64,000 bases of DNA from Nannobrachium achirus (taxonomy: Eukaryota > Chordata > Actinopteri > Myctophiformes > Myctophidae): contig OY997652.1 in assembly GCA_963921795.1 (NCBI GenBank), positions 64,216,529-64,280,528 of the forward strand, read 5' to 3'. Each line of letters starts with the position of its first letter. Positions within the stretch are counted from its first letter, which is position 1. This document shows positions 38,437-50,198 of the stretch, piece by piece. A program made the position numbers and the translations under genes. The notes beneath the pieces are model-generated. The model was not told the origin of the DNA, searched no databases, and saw only the letters and a program-made list of their open reading frames with translations.

Positions 38437-40013
38437 TTGTGGGCTCGCCTATAAGGCGAGCACACTTTAGATATTGTCATTATTTATTTATTTATTTATC
38501 TATCAGGCAGGCATATCAAGTATCAAAAAACTTCGGTTCCTTTCTACTCCTACATACTTAGTGAGAAAATGAAAATAAAAACATCAATGTGTTCAGCTTA
38601 CTGTGGCGACGTGTGCTATTACTTTTTACAGCAATCGGCCAAATGGTGGCGCTGTAGGAAGCCTTCGAAAGTGCGAACTTTGAACAGGTATAGCTCATGC
38701 TGTGTTATACATACAGCCATGAAACCTGTATACACTTATGCGTCTCCTCATGCCGAACAACTTTTACCCTCTAACTTTTGACGTCTGACCTTTAGGTCTC
38801 CCACAATTCGGAATTATATGAAAAACAGTAAAAATCTATCTCCTCCTGGGTTTTTTTTGTTACGCGCACAAAACTTTTTTCACATGAACTTTGGACCAAT
38901 ACGGTCAGATTTATCTCGGTGGATTTCTTTTAAAGTGAAATATCATTTTTTAATAATTCAATCAATATTGCGGTTTTATGCAAATTATTCTTCGGCCTCT
39001 AAATCATACATGCAAAGTTACACATTCATGGCATTTGGCAAAGATGTGGAGGGTTAGTCAAAGTATCACTGAAACCAATTTTATTCCAAACGGCCAAAGG
39101 GGGGCGCTATACGAAGCGTTTGAAAATCCAAACTTCAAACGGGCATAAGTCATGACTCGTTTCGTTTGAAGACATGCAACTTGTTACACGCGTGCTTTGA
39201 CTCAAGCGGAAGACATCTGTGTCGTTGTTAAGTAAGCTCCGCCCTTCGATTTTCCGCCATTTTGAGCAGTTTGTAAAACGCGTAAACCCGCTTTTATTCT
39301 GGAATTTTCGCTCCACGTGCACAAAACTTTTTTTACGTGAACTTTGGACCGATATCTAAAGATCTGTCAGATCGGATTTCTTTAAAATCGAAACATGCTT
39401 TTTTAAATAAATTCAATGAATATTGCAATTTTATGCAAATTATTCTTCTGCCTCTAAATCATACATGCAAAGTAACATGTTCATGGCATTTGGCAAAGAT
39501 GTAGAGTGTTAGTCCAAATATCACTAAAACCAATCTTACCCCAATTGGCCAAAGGGGGGCGCTATATCATTTTGAGCAGTTTGTGAAACGCTTAAACCCG
39601 TTAGGATTTTTTTTTGCAATTTGCATGAAACATTCTACACACAATCTAAGGACCTTTATCTAATATGCCTATGAAGTGCACACACACAAAAATAATAATA
39701 ATAATGAATATAGCTGCGATAAAGTGGCCAAAGCCAAAAACACCTCAAAAAAATGAACATAGCCTGCAATGTGCGTGAAATCTTGCAAGCACATTCCCAA
39801 TAGGTCAAGGAACAGATACCACCCTTCTTACATTGGCCTGTTATAGCGTCAACTTTTGCACAACACATTTTTGGAACAAAATGGACCAATCTTTGACGTC
39901 AGTAACGTCAAAGAGAGCACTGCCTGCGATCTTGACATTTTGTACTTTTATAGCCATTGTTTTCTGGCTTGAAGCGAGCCCACTATTGTTTCGAAGGAAC
40001 AATATTTTTCTAG
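38437..40013 (+). mobile_element. Array copy E24 (beta)
   Basis: The hairpin is complete with (TTTA)n and CTATCAGGCAGGC. Two small deletions mark the head: seven bases in the mini-hairpin (TAGCTGCGATAAAG near 39,711) and twelve in the inverted module (TATAGCGTCAACTT near 39,843). The 3' terminal repeat has a substitution (CCCACTATTG). Confidence 0.86.
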
Positions 40014-41551
40014 TGACAATATCTAACCGTCATATCAAGTTCTCCTCAAAACTTCGGTTCCTTTCTACTCCTACATACTTAGTGAGAAAATGAAAATAAA
40101 AACATCAATGTGTTCAGCTTACTGTGGCGACGTGTGCTATTACTTTTTACAGCAATCGGCCAAATGGTGGCGCTGTAGGAAGCCTTCGAAAGTGCGAACT
40201 TTGAACAGGTATAGCTCATGCTCTGTTATACGTACAGCCATGAAACCTGTATACACGTATGCGTCTCCTCATGCCGAACAACTTTTACGCTCTGACTTTT
40301 GACCTCTGACCTTTAGATCCCTCAGAATTTGGAATTATATGAAAAACAGTAAAAATCTATCTCCTCCTGGGATCTTTGCGATACGCGCATGAAACTTTTT
40401 TCACATGAACTTTGGACCAATACGGTCAAACTAGTCTCGGCGGATTTCTTTTAAAGTGAAATATATTTTATTAATAATTCAATCAATGTTGCGGTTTTAT
40501 GCAAGTTATTCTTCGGCCTCTAAATCATACATGCAAAGTTACACGTTCATGGCATTTGGCAAAGATGTGGAGGGTTAGTCAAAGTATCACTGAAACCAAT
40601 TTTATTCCAATCGGCCAAAGGGGGGCGCTATACGAAGCGTTTGAAAATTCAAACTTCAAACGGGCATAAGTCATGACTCGTTTCGTTTGAAGACATGCAA
40701 CTTGTTACACGCGTGCTTTGACTCGAGCGGAAGACATCTGTGTCGTTGTTAAGTAAGCTCCGCCCCCCGATTTTCCGCCATATTGAGCAGTTTGTAAAAC
40801 GCGTAAACCCGCTTTTATTCTGGAATTTTCGCTCCACGTGCACAAAACTTTTTTTACGTGAACTTTGGACCGATATCTAAAGATCTGTCAGATCGGATTT
40901 CTTTAAAATTGAAACATGCTTTTTAAAATAAATTCAATGAATATTGCAGTTTTATGCAAATTATTCTTCTGCCTCTAAATCATACATGCAAAGTAACATG
41001 TTCATGGCATTTGGCAAAGATGTAGAGTGTTAGTCCAAATATCACTAAAACCAATCTTACCCCAATTGGCCAAAGGGGGGCGCTATATCATCTTGAGCAG
41101 TTTGTGAAACGCTTAAACCCGTTAGGATTTATTTTTGCAATTTGCATGAAACATTCTACACACAATCTAAGGACCTTTATCTAATATGCCTATGAAGTGC
41201 ACACACACAAAAAAAATAATAATAATGAATATAGCTGCAAGCAGCGATAAAGTGGCCAAAGCCAAAAACACCTCAAATCATGAACACAGCCTGCAATGTG
41301 CGTGAAATCTTGCAAGCACATTCCCAATAGGTCAAGGAGCAGATACCACCCTTCTTACATTGGCCTGTTATAGCGCCACCAGCGGGTCAACTTTTGCACA
41401 ACACATTTTTGGAACAAAATGGACCGATCTTTGACGTCAGTAACGTCAAAGAGAGCACTGCCTGCGATCTTGACATTTTGTACTTTTATAGCCATTGTTT
41501 TCTGGCTTGAAGCGAGCCCACAATTGTTTCGAAGGAACAATATTTTTCTAG
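40014..41551 (+). mobile_element. Array copy E25 (beta, E4 subfamily)
   Basis: A 1,538-bp copy with the E4/E21 marks in modules A and B (ATTTTATTAATAATTC, CCCCCCGATTTTCC) but an intact DR1 and the normal GCTCCACG. The first octamer is lost (ATGCAAGT near 40,500). The inverted-13 junction is present. Confidence 0.87.
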
Positions 41552-43081
41552 TGACAATATCTAACCGTCATATCAAGTTCTCCTCAAAACTTCGGTTCCT
41601 TTCTACTCCTACATACTTAGTGAGAAAATGAAAATAAAAACATCAATGTGTTCACCTTACAGTGGCGAAGTGTGCTATTATTTTTTACAGCAATCGGCCA
41701 AATGGTGGCGCTGTAGGAAGCCTTCGAAAGTGCGATCTTTGAACAGGTATAGCTCATGCTGTGTTATACGTACAGCCATGAAACCTGTATACACTTATGC
41801 GTCTCCTCATGCCGAACAACTTTTACCCTCTAACTTTTGACCTCTGACCTTTAGGTCTCCCACAATTTGGAATTATATGAAAAACAGTAAAAATCTATCT
41901 CCTCCTGGGATTTTTGCATAACGCGCACAAAACTTTTTTCACATGAACTTTGGACCAATACGGTCAAACTAGTCTCGGCGGATTTCTTTTAAAGTGAAAT
42001 ATAATTTTTTAATAATTCAATCAATATTGCGTTTTTTTGCAAATTATTCTTCGGCCTCTAAATCATACATGCAAAGTTACACGTTCATGGCATTTGGCAA
42101 AGATGTGAAGGGTTAGTCAAAGTATCACTGAAACCAATTTTATTCCAATCGGCCAAAGGGGGGCGCTATACGAAGCGTTTGAAAATCCAAACTTCAAACG
42201 GGCATAAGTCATGACTCGTTTCGTTTGAAGACATGCAACTTGTTACACGCGTGCTTTGACTCAAGCGGAAGACATCTGTGTCGTTGTTAAGTAAGCTCCT
42301 CCCTTCGATTTTCCGACATTTTGAGCAGTTTGTAAAACGCGTAAACCCGCTATTATTCTGGAATTTTCGCGTCACGTGCACAAAACCTTTTTTAAGTGAA
42401 CTTTGGACCGATATCTAAAGATCTGTCAGATCGGATTTCTTTAACATTGAAACATGCTTTTTTAAATAATTCAAACAATATTGCATTTTTATGCAAATTA
42501 TTCTTCTGCCTCTAAATCATACATGCAAAGTCACATTTTCATGACAAAATAGTGTAGAGGGTTAGTTCAAATATCACTTACCCCAAATGGCCAAAGGGGG
42601 GCGCTATATAATTTTGAGCAGTTTGTAAAACGCTTAAACCCGTTTTTATTCTAGGATTTTTTTTGCAATTTGCATGAAACATTCTACACGCAATCTAAGG
42701 ACCTTTATCTAACATGCCTATGAAGTGCACACAAAAAAATATAAAATAATAATAATAAATATAGCTGCAAGCAGCGATAAAGTGGCCAAAGCCAAAAACA
42801 CCTCAAATCATGAACACAGCCTGGGATGTGCGTGAAATCTTGCAAGCACATTCCCAATAGGTCAAGGAACAGATACCAACCTTCTCACATTGGCCTGTTA
42901 TAGCGCCACCAGCGGGTCAACTTTTGCACAACACATTTTTGGAACAAAATGGACCAATCTTTGACGTCAGTAACGTCAAAGAGAGCACTGCCTGCGATCT
43001 TGACATTTTGTGCTTTTATAGCCATTGTTTTCTGGCTTGAAGCGAGCCCACAATTGTTTCGAAGGAACAATATTTTTCTAG
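41552..43081 (+). mobile_element. Array copy E26 (alpha, twin of E19)
   Basis: It shares the 14-bp module C deletion (ATATCACTTACCCC near 42,571) and GCTATTATTCTGG with E19. Private changes are TTCACCTTACAG and loss of the first octamer (GTTTTTTTGCAAAT). Length is 1,530 bp. Confidence 0.87.
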
Positions 43082-44619
43082 TGACAATATCTAACCGTCA
43101 TATCAAGTTCTCCTCAAAACTTCGGTTCCTTTCTACTCCTACATACTTAGACAGAAAATGAAAATAAAAACATAAATGTGTTCAGCTTACATTGGCGAAG
43201 TGTGCTATTATTTTTTACAGCAATCGGCCAAATGGTGGCGCTGTAGGAAGCCTTCGAAAGTGCGAACTTTGAACAGATAGAGCTCATGCTCTGTTATACG
43301 TACAGTCATGAAACCTGTATACACGTATGCATCTCCTCATGCCGAACAACTTTTACGCTCTGACTTTTGACCTCTGACCTTTAGGTCTCCCACAATTTGG
43401 AATTATATGAAAAACAGTAAAAATCTATCTCCTCTTGGGATTTTCGCGTCAAGTGCACAAAACTTTTTTCACATGAACTTTGGACCAATACGGTCAAACT
43501 AGTCTCGGCGGATTTTTTTTAAAGTGAAATATATTTTTTTAATAATTCAATCAATATTGCGGTTTTATGCAAATTATTCTTCGGCCTCTAAATCATACAT
43601 GCAAAGTTACACGTTCATGGCATTTGGCAAAGATGTGGAGGGTTAGTCAAAGTATCACTGAAACCAATTTTATTCCAATCGGCCAAAGGGGGGCGCTATA
43701 CGAAGCGTTTGAAAATCCAAACTTCAAACGGGCATAAGTCATGACTCGTTTCGTTTGAAGACATGCAACTTGTTACACGCGTGCTTTGACTCAAGCGGAA
43801 GACATCTGTGTCGTTGTTAAGTAAGCTCCGCCCTAAGATTTTCCGCCATTTTGAGCAGTTTGTAAAACGCGTAAACCCACTTTTATTCTGGAATTTTCGC
43901 TCCACGTGCACAAAACTTTTTTTACGTGAACTTTGGACCGATATCTAAAGATCTGTCAGATCGGATTTCTTTAAAATTGAAACATGCTTTTTTAAATGAA
44001 TTCAATGAATATTGCAGTTTTATGCAAATTATTCTTCTGCCTCTAAATCATACATGCAAAGTAACATGTTCATGGCATTTGGCAAAGATGTAGAGTGTTA
44101 GTCCAAATATCACTAAAACCAATCTTACCCCAATTGGCCAAAGGGGGGGCGATATATCATTTTGAGCAGTTTGTGAAACGCTTAAACCCGTTAGGATTTT
44201 TTTTTGCAATTTGCATGAAACATTCTACACACAATCTAAGGACCTTTATCTAATATGCCTATGAAGTGCACACACACAAAAAAATAATAATAATGAATAT
44301 AGCTGCAAGCAGCGATAAAGTGGCCAAAGCCAAAAACACCTCAAATCATGAACACAGCCTGCAATGTGCGTGAAATCTTGCAAGCACATTCCCAATAGGT
44401 CAAGGAACAGATACCACCCTTCTTACATTGGCCCGTTATAGCGCCACCAGCGGGTCAACTTTTGCACAACACATTTTTGGAACAAAATGGACCAATCTTT
44501 GACGTCAGTAACGTCAAAGAGAGCACTGCCTGCGATCTTGACATTTTGTACTTTTATAGCCATTGTTTTCTGGCTTGAAGCGAGCCCACAATTGTTTCGA
44601 AGGAACAATATTTTTCTAG
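43082..44619 (+). mobile_element. Array copy E27 (beta, inverted-13 junction)
   Basis: A 1,538-bp copy. Module C has seven G and GCGATATATC. The inverted module reads TTGGCCCGTTATAG. A short alpha-like GGTCTCCC tract follows the DR1. Confidence 0.86.
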
Positions 44620-44653
44620 TTGTGGGCTCGCCTATAAGGCGAGCACACTTTTA

Positions 44654-46753
44654 GTAGGGCAGGAGAGAGGGGTCTACCAGCACCCCAATGACATGTTTTC
44701 GAAACCTGTTTTTTTTGGACCGTTATGATGTCTAGTTATGATTTCTGCTTGTTGCCGTCGCCAACTAATGTCCCATGGGGTTCATTTTTAACCTTTTCTC
44801 ACAACTATTCCCGATCTGAACCATACAATGGTCATAACAGAAAATGCCATAACTCTTGATGTAAACAACCTACAGGGACAAATGAACACACTTTTCTATA
44901 TGACTTTGACCCAGGGAATTCATTAAAGTGGTTATTTTTAACATTTATGCACATCTTGACCCTATTTCAGGACAGAAACGGTGAAAAATAACCCAAAAAT
45001 GTTCAAAACACGTCTATACTTCTCTTTGTACAGATAAATTAAGGTGTATTCTTTTGATACCACAGGTTTTTTAGGACCCTTATGATGTCTAGTTATGATT
45101 TCTGCTTGTTGCCGTGGTCAACTAATGTCCCATGGGGTTCATTTTTAACCTTTTCTCACATATCCCCAATTAGTGTGGGGATTTAGGGGAGCAAATGCTA
45201 ATTTCGTGCAATTTTGACTTAAAGCGCGAAATTTTGCACAGATGTAGCCCAGGGCTTGCTCTAATGATTTAGCTAGGGCGCCCGAGTCTGCGACCTTTGG
45301 GGTCTCCACAGCGGTCAAATCAAGTTGGGCTTCCATTGACTTTCTATACAGGAGGAAAATACCCAGAAAAAGATTTTTTTTCTGGGTATTTAAGGAGGAT
45401 CTGAGGGGTCTAACTAGGGGTTTGTCATGATGCTGAATCCATTGCAGGCATTTGTTTTGCACAAAAAACATTCTGTGGGCTAGAAATGGCCTCAGAAAAC
45501 AATACACGTATGGGTGAGTATTCATGTTAGTCGGAGGCCTTAGGTTTTTTTTTTCTTGTGCTAATCAGTCTAAAAGTTCAAAATTTTGCACAGATGTAGC
45601 TCAGGGCATGTTCTAAAGATTTAGCTAGGGCGCCCGAGTCTGCGACCTTCGGGGTCGCCACAGCACCCACACAACTCTGAAAAGTGATGACTCATCACTT
45701 TTCATCACTAAAGTCGATGGGAGCCCAACTTGATTTGGCCGCTGTGGCAACCCCGAATGTCGCAGACTCGGGCGCCCTAGTTAAATCATTAGAGCATGCC
45801 CTGAGCTACATCTGTGCAAAATCTTGAACTTTTAGACTGATTAGCACGAGAAAAAAAAACCCTAAGGCCTCCGACTAACATGAATACTCACCCATACGTG
45901 TATTGTTTTCTAAGGCCATTTCTAGCCCACTGAATGTTTTTTGTGCAAAACAAATGCCTGAAATGGATTCAGCATCATGACAAACCCCTAGTTAGACCCC
46001 TCAGATCCTCCTTAAATACCCAGAAAAAAAATCTTTTTCTGGGTATTTTCCTCCTGTATAGAAAGTCAATGGAAGCCCAACTTGATTTGACCGCTGTGGA
46101 GACCCCGAAGGTCGCAGACTCGGACGCCCTAGCTAAATCATTAGAGCAAGCCCTGGGCTACATATGTGCAAAATTTCGCGCTTTAAGTCAAAATTGCACG
46201 AATTTAGCATTTGCTCCCCTAAATCCCCACACTAATTGGGGATATGTGAGAAAAGGTTAAAAATTAACCCCATGGGACATTAGTTGACCACGGCAACAAG
46301 CAGAAATCATAACTAGACATCATAAGGGTCCTAAAAAAACTGTGGTATCAAAAGAATACACCTTAATTCATCTGTACAAAGAGAAGTATAGACGTGTTTT
46401 GAACATTTTTGGGTTATTCTTCGCCGTTTCTGTCCTGAAATAGGGTCAAGATGTGCTTAAATGTAAAAAATAACCACTTTAATGAATTCCCTGGGTCAAA
46501 ATCATATAGAAAAGTGTGTTCATTTGTCCCTGTAGGTTGTTTACATCAAGAGTTATGGCATTTTCTGTTATGACCATTGTATGGTTCAGATCGGGAATAG
46601 TTGTGAGAAAAGGTTAAAAATGAACCCCATGGGACATTAGTTGGCGACGGCAACAAGCAGAAATCATAACTAGACATCATAACGGTCCAAAAAAAACAGG
46701 TTTCGAAAACATGTCATTGGGGTGCTGGTAGACCCCTCTCTCCTGCCCTACTA
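44654..46753. mobile_element. 2.1-kb foldback (near-palindromic) transposon
   Basis: The element starts TAGTAGGGCAGGAGAG and ends with its exact reverse complement. The left arm runs to about 45,665, the right arm from about 45,743, and a 77-bp centre holds a small hairpin (AAAAGTGATGA...). TTT flanks both sides; the empty site in other copies is CACTTTAGATATT. The arms differ by scattered substitutions. The arms contain mirrored reading frames of 126 and 108 codons (45,145-45,525 minus, 45,934-46,260 plus), which are by-products of the palindrome and match no family I know. Confidence 0.85.
44716..45163 (+). repeat. Direct repeat inside the left foldback arm
   Basis: About 90 bp beginning near TTATGATGTCTAGTTATG and including CCCATGGGGTTCATTTTTAA occurs twice, near 44,716-44,811 and 45,073-45,163. 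A second pair, around GCGCCCGAGTCTGCGACCTT, lies near 45,279 and 45,630. Both pairs are mirrored in the right arm. Confidence 0.75.
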
Positions 46754-46770
46754 TTTAGATATTGTCATTA

Positions 46771-47780
46771 TTAAGTGTGCCTATGCATAGCATGGGACAC
46801 TTATTGTTCTCGCTCATATTTATTTAGGTCTTTCTTTCTGTCCATACTTTTCCCCAAAGTTTGGCACGCTACTCCTCCCACAGTTTTTGCACCACACACT
46901 CGCGCCATATGTCAAATCGACCGGCTTACTCAGGAATGGTGTGCTAGTAACTTGCTAAGAGAAAGGTTCTATAGTTTAATTGATATTAATTTATCAGTGA
47001 ATTAATTTTCCCCATTGACTTATAATGGGAATCGCATTCAATTATTTTTCTCTCGCAAACCATAGGGGCTACAGTTTCAAGACTTGGAGAGGAGGTTCAA
47101 AATGATTTCAAGGATTAAATAAAAAATAATAGTGTCATTTGGCCTCATGGTGGCGCTATAACAGCCCAGTTTACCTTTTGGCCTGTAACTGTTGAACCGT
47201 AGGTTGGAAAATGAAAATTCTTTTTTCCCTGGATTCCTTGGGTCATGACGCATCTCCCCATATAGGCCACGCCCATTTGCGTATGGGTAGATTTTCCGCC
47301 ATCTTGAATTTTCTCCAAAACACACTTTTTGCTCCTTTTCCTACATATTTTCTTCAAATGTCTTAAAAACCGGTACACATGATCTATGAAGCCACGCAAT
47401 AAACATAGTCAAAGGATATGTCGATAGTCCGTACCGTTTGTTCGTAACGCGCTTCCAAAGTTAGCGGGAGGGCCACGTTTCGCAAACGATAGCCATAAAT
47501 CACAAACAATAGGTCGAGTCACCACTGAATTTCAACCACAGGTCGGGGGTGGCATACTCAAGGAATCCCCAAAAGCATTTCCACTTCGACCCCTAGGGGG
47601 CGTCACAAACGCGTGAAACGTAACCGTTACGTGCCAGAACGCGTTTTTCACGGGGACCGACCCTCTCACAACGAAACGCGGACGACTCGGCGGACGGTCT
47701 CACGGTCCAGACCGCCGCACGAGGTCGCGCATCTAGCGCGCTGCAGGCACACTTGTCAAAATTGACTCTGTCAATTCTAG
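46771..47780 (+). mobile_element. Second family, copy 1 (1,010 bp)
   Basis: It starts TTAAGTGTGCC immediately after host A. Its 3' end is GGCACACTT (47,746-47,754), hairpin AATTGAC/GTCAATT (47,760-47,776) and CTAG (47,777-47,780). AAGTGTGCC and GGCACACTT are exact reverse complements, again with the 3' partner set inwards. The interior has ATGGTGGCGCTATAAC and GATTTTCCGCCATCTTGA, and a CpG-rich last 200 bp. Confidence 0.8.
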
Positions 47781-49230
47781 TTAAGTGTGCCTATGCATAG
47801 CATTGGCAGACTTATTGCAATCGCTCATATTTATTTATTTATGTCCATGCTTTTCCCCAAAGTTTGACACGCTACTCCTCCCACAGTTTTCGCACCACAC
47901 ACTCGCGCCATATGTGAAATCGACCGGCTTACTCGGGAATCGTGTGCTAGTAACTTGCTAAGAGAAAGGTTCTATAGTTTAATTGATATTAATTTATTAG
48001 TGAATTAATTTTCCCCATTGACTTATAATGGGAATCGCAAAAAATCACATTCAATTATTTCTTTCTCGCAAACCATAGGGGCTACAGTTTCAGGACTTGG
48101 AGAGGAGGTTCATAATGATTGCAAGGATTAAATAAAAAATAATAGTGTCATTTGGCCTCATGGTGGCGCTATAACAGCCCACTTTACGTTTTGGCCTGTA
48201 ACTGTTGAACCGTAGGTCGGAAAATTAAAATTATTTTTTCCCTGGATTCCTTGGGTCAAGACGCATCTCCCGATATAGGCCACGCCCATTTGCGCCAGGA
48301 TAGATTTTCCGCCATCTTGAATTTTCTCCAAAACACACTTTTTGTTCCTTTTCCGACATATTTTCTTCAAATTGCACAAAAAACGGTACACATGATCTAT
48401 GAACCCATGCAATGAACATACTCAAGGGATATTGCGATAGTCCATTACGTTCGTTCGTAACGCGCTTCCAAAGTTAGCGGGAGGGGCCCGTTTTGCAAAC
48501 AATAGCCATAAATCACAAACAAAAGGTCCAGTCAACACTGAATTTCAACCACAGGTCGGGGGTGGCATACTCAACGATCCCCAAAAGCATTTCCAATTGG
48601 CCACATGGTGGCGCTATAACGGACCACTTGCCTCGTAACTCTTGAACCATAGGTCGGAGAATTAAAATTATTTTTTCCCTGGATTCCTTGGGTCACGACG
48701 CATCTCTCCATATAGGACACGCCAATTTGCACATGGGAAGATTTTTCACCATTTCAAATTTTCTCCAAAAGACACTTTTTGCTCCTTTTCCTACATATTT
48801 TCTTCAAATGTCTTAAAAACCGGTACACGTGATCTATGAAGCCATGCGATAAACATAGTCAAAGGATATTTCGATAGTCCATACCGTACCTTCGTAACGC
48901 GCTGCCAAAGTTAGCGGGAGGGGCCCGTTTCGCAAACGATAGCCATAAATCACAAACAATAGGTCGAGTCAACACCGAATTTCAACCACAGGTCGGGGGT
49001 GGCATACTCAACGAATCCCCAAAAGCATTTCCACTTCGACCCCTAGGGGGCGTCACGAACGCGCGAAACGTAACCGTTTCGTGCCGGAACGCGTTTTTCA
49101 CGGGGACCGACCCTCTCACGACGAAACGCGGACGACTCGGCGGACGGTCTCGCGGTCCGAACCGCCGCACGAGGTCGCGCATTTAGCGCGCTGCAGGCAC
49201 ACTTGTCAAAATTGACTCTGTCAATTCTAG
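47781..49230 (+). mobile_element. Second family, copy 2 (fused/expanded, 1,450 bp)
   Basis: It joins copy 1 exactly: CTAG then TTAAGTGTGCC. At about 48,592, after CCAAAAGCATTTCCA, the sequence jumps back to TTGGCCACATGGTGGCGC and repeats the interior. The copy therefore has two cores (48,161 and 48,606) but one 5' and one 3' end. The 3' end is intact (CTAG at 49,227-49,230). Confidence 0.78.
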
Positions 49231-50198
49231 TGTTGAACTTACAAGCACACTTTCTAAAACTTCGGCACGCTACTAGTGCCACACCATTTACGCCACCCCC
49301 ACAATATATACATCAAAACGTGCGGCTCGGCCGGGAATGGTGTGCTTGTAACTTTCTTTCCAATCCGCGTTACCATGGCGAAGTAATAGGCAAAAAACTA
49401 CGCTTAATTTTCCCCATTGACTTATAATGGGACAATGCAAGAAATCACATTCAAGTATTTTTCTCTCGCAAAGCATAGGAGCTACAGTTTCAAACCTCGG
49501 AGAGGAGATTCATAATGATTGTAAGAATGAATCGAAAAATAATTACATCACTCGACCTCATGGTGGCGCTATAACGACCCACTTCACGTTTTGAACCGTA
49601 ACTCTTGAACCGTAGATCGGAAAATTAAAATTATTTTTTCCCTGGATTCCTTGGGTCGAGACGCATCTCCCCATATAGGCCACGCCCATTTGCGCCAGGA
49701 TAGATTTTCCGCCATCTTGAATTATCTCCAAAACACACTTTTTGCTCCTTTTCCTACATATTTTCTTCAAATCTCACAAAAAGCGGTACACGTGATCTAT
49801 GAAGCCATGCAATGAACACAGTAAAGGGAAATTTCGATAGTCCATACCGTTCGTTTGTAACAGGCTTCCAAAGTTAGCGGGAGGGGCCCGTTTCGCAAAC
49901 GATAGCCATAAATCACAAACAAAACCTCGGGTCAACACCGAATTTTAACCACAGGTCGCGGGTGGCATACTCTACGTATCCCCAAAAGCATTTCCACTTC
50001 GACCCATAGGGGGCGTCACAAGCGCGCGAAACGTAACCCTTTCGTGCCAAAACGCGTTTTTCACAGGGAGCGACCCTCTCACAACGAAACGCAGACAACT
50101 CGGCGGATGGTCTCACGGTCCAAACCGCTGCATGAGGTCGCGCATTCAGCGAGCTGCACTGCAGGCACACTTGTCAAAATTGACTCTGTCAATTCTAG
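49231..50198 (+). mobile_element. Second family, copy 3 (968 bp, variant 5' end)
   Basis: After CTAG the first ~35 bp (TGTTGAACTTACAAGC...) differ from copies 1 and 2; homology resumes at GGCACGCTACT. The core lies at 49,561. The 3' terminal repeat, hairpin and CTAG (50,195-50,198) are intact, and the next base returns to array copy E28. Confidence 0.75.

Noticed and set aside
45145-46260. 126- and 108-codon mirrored frames in the foldback arms
   Set aside because: They are the same sequence read from the two arms of a palindrome. They match no family I recognise and the right-hand one is shortened at its start.
46771-46800. Canonical Helitron 5' TC end for the two tandem families
   Set aside because: Both start TT after CTAG or after the host base, not TC. 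The ends fit the Helentron-type pattern better, and the exact first base is ambiguous by one or two T.
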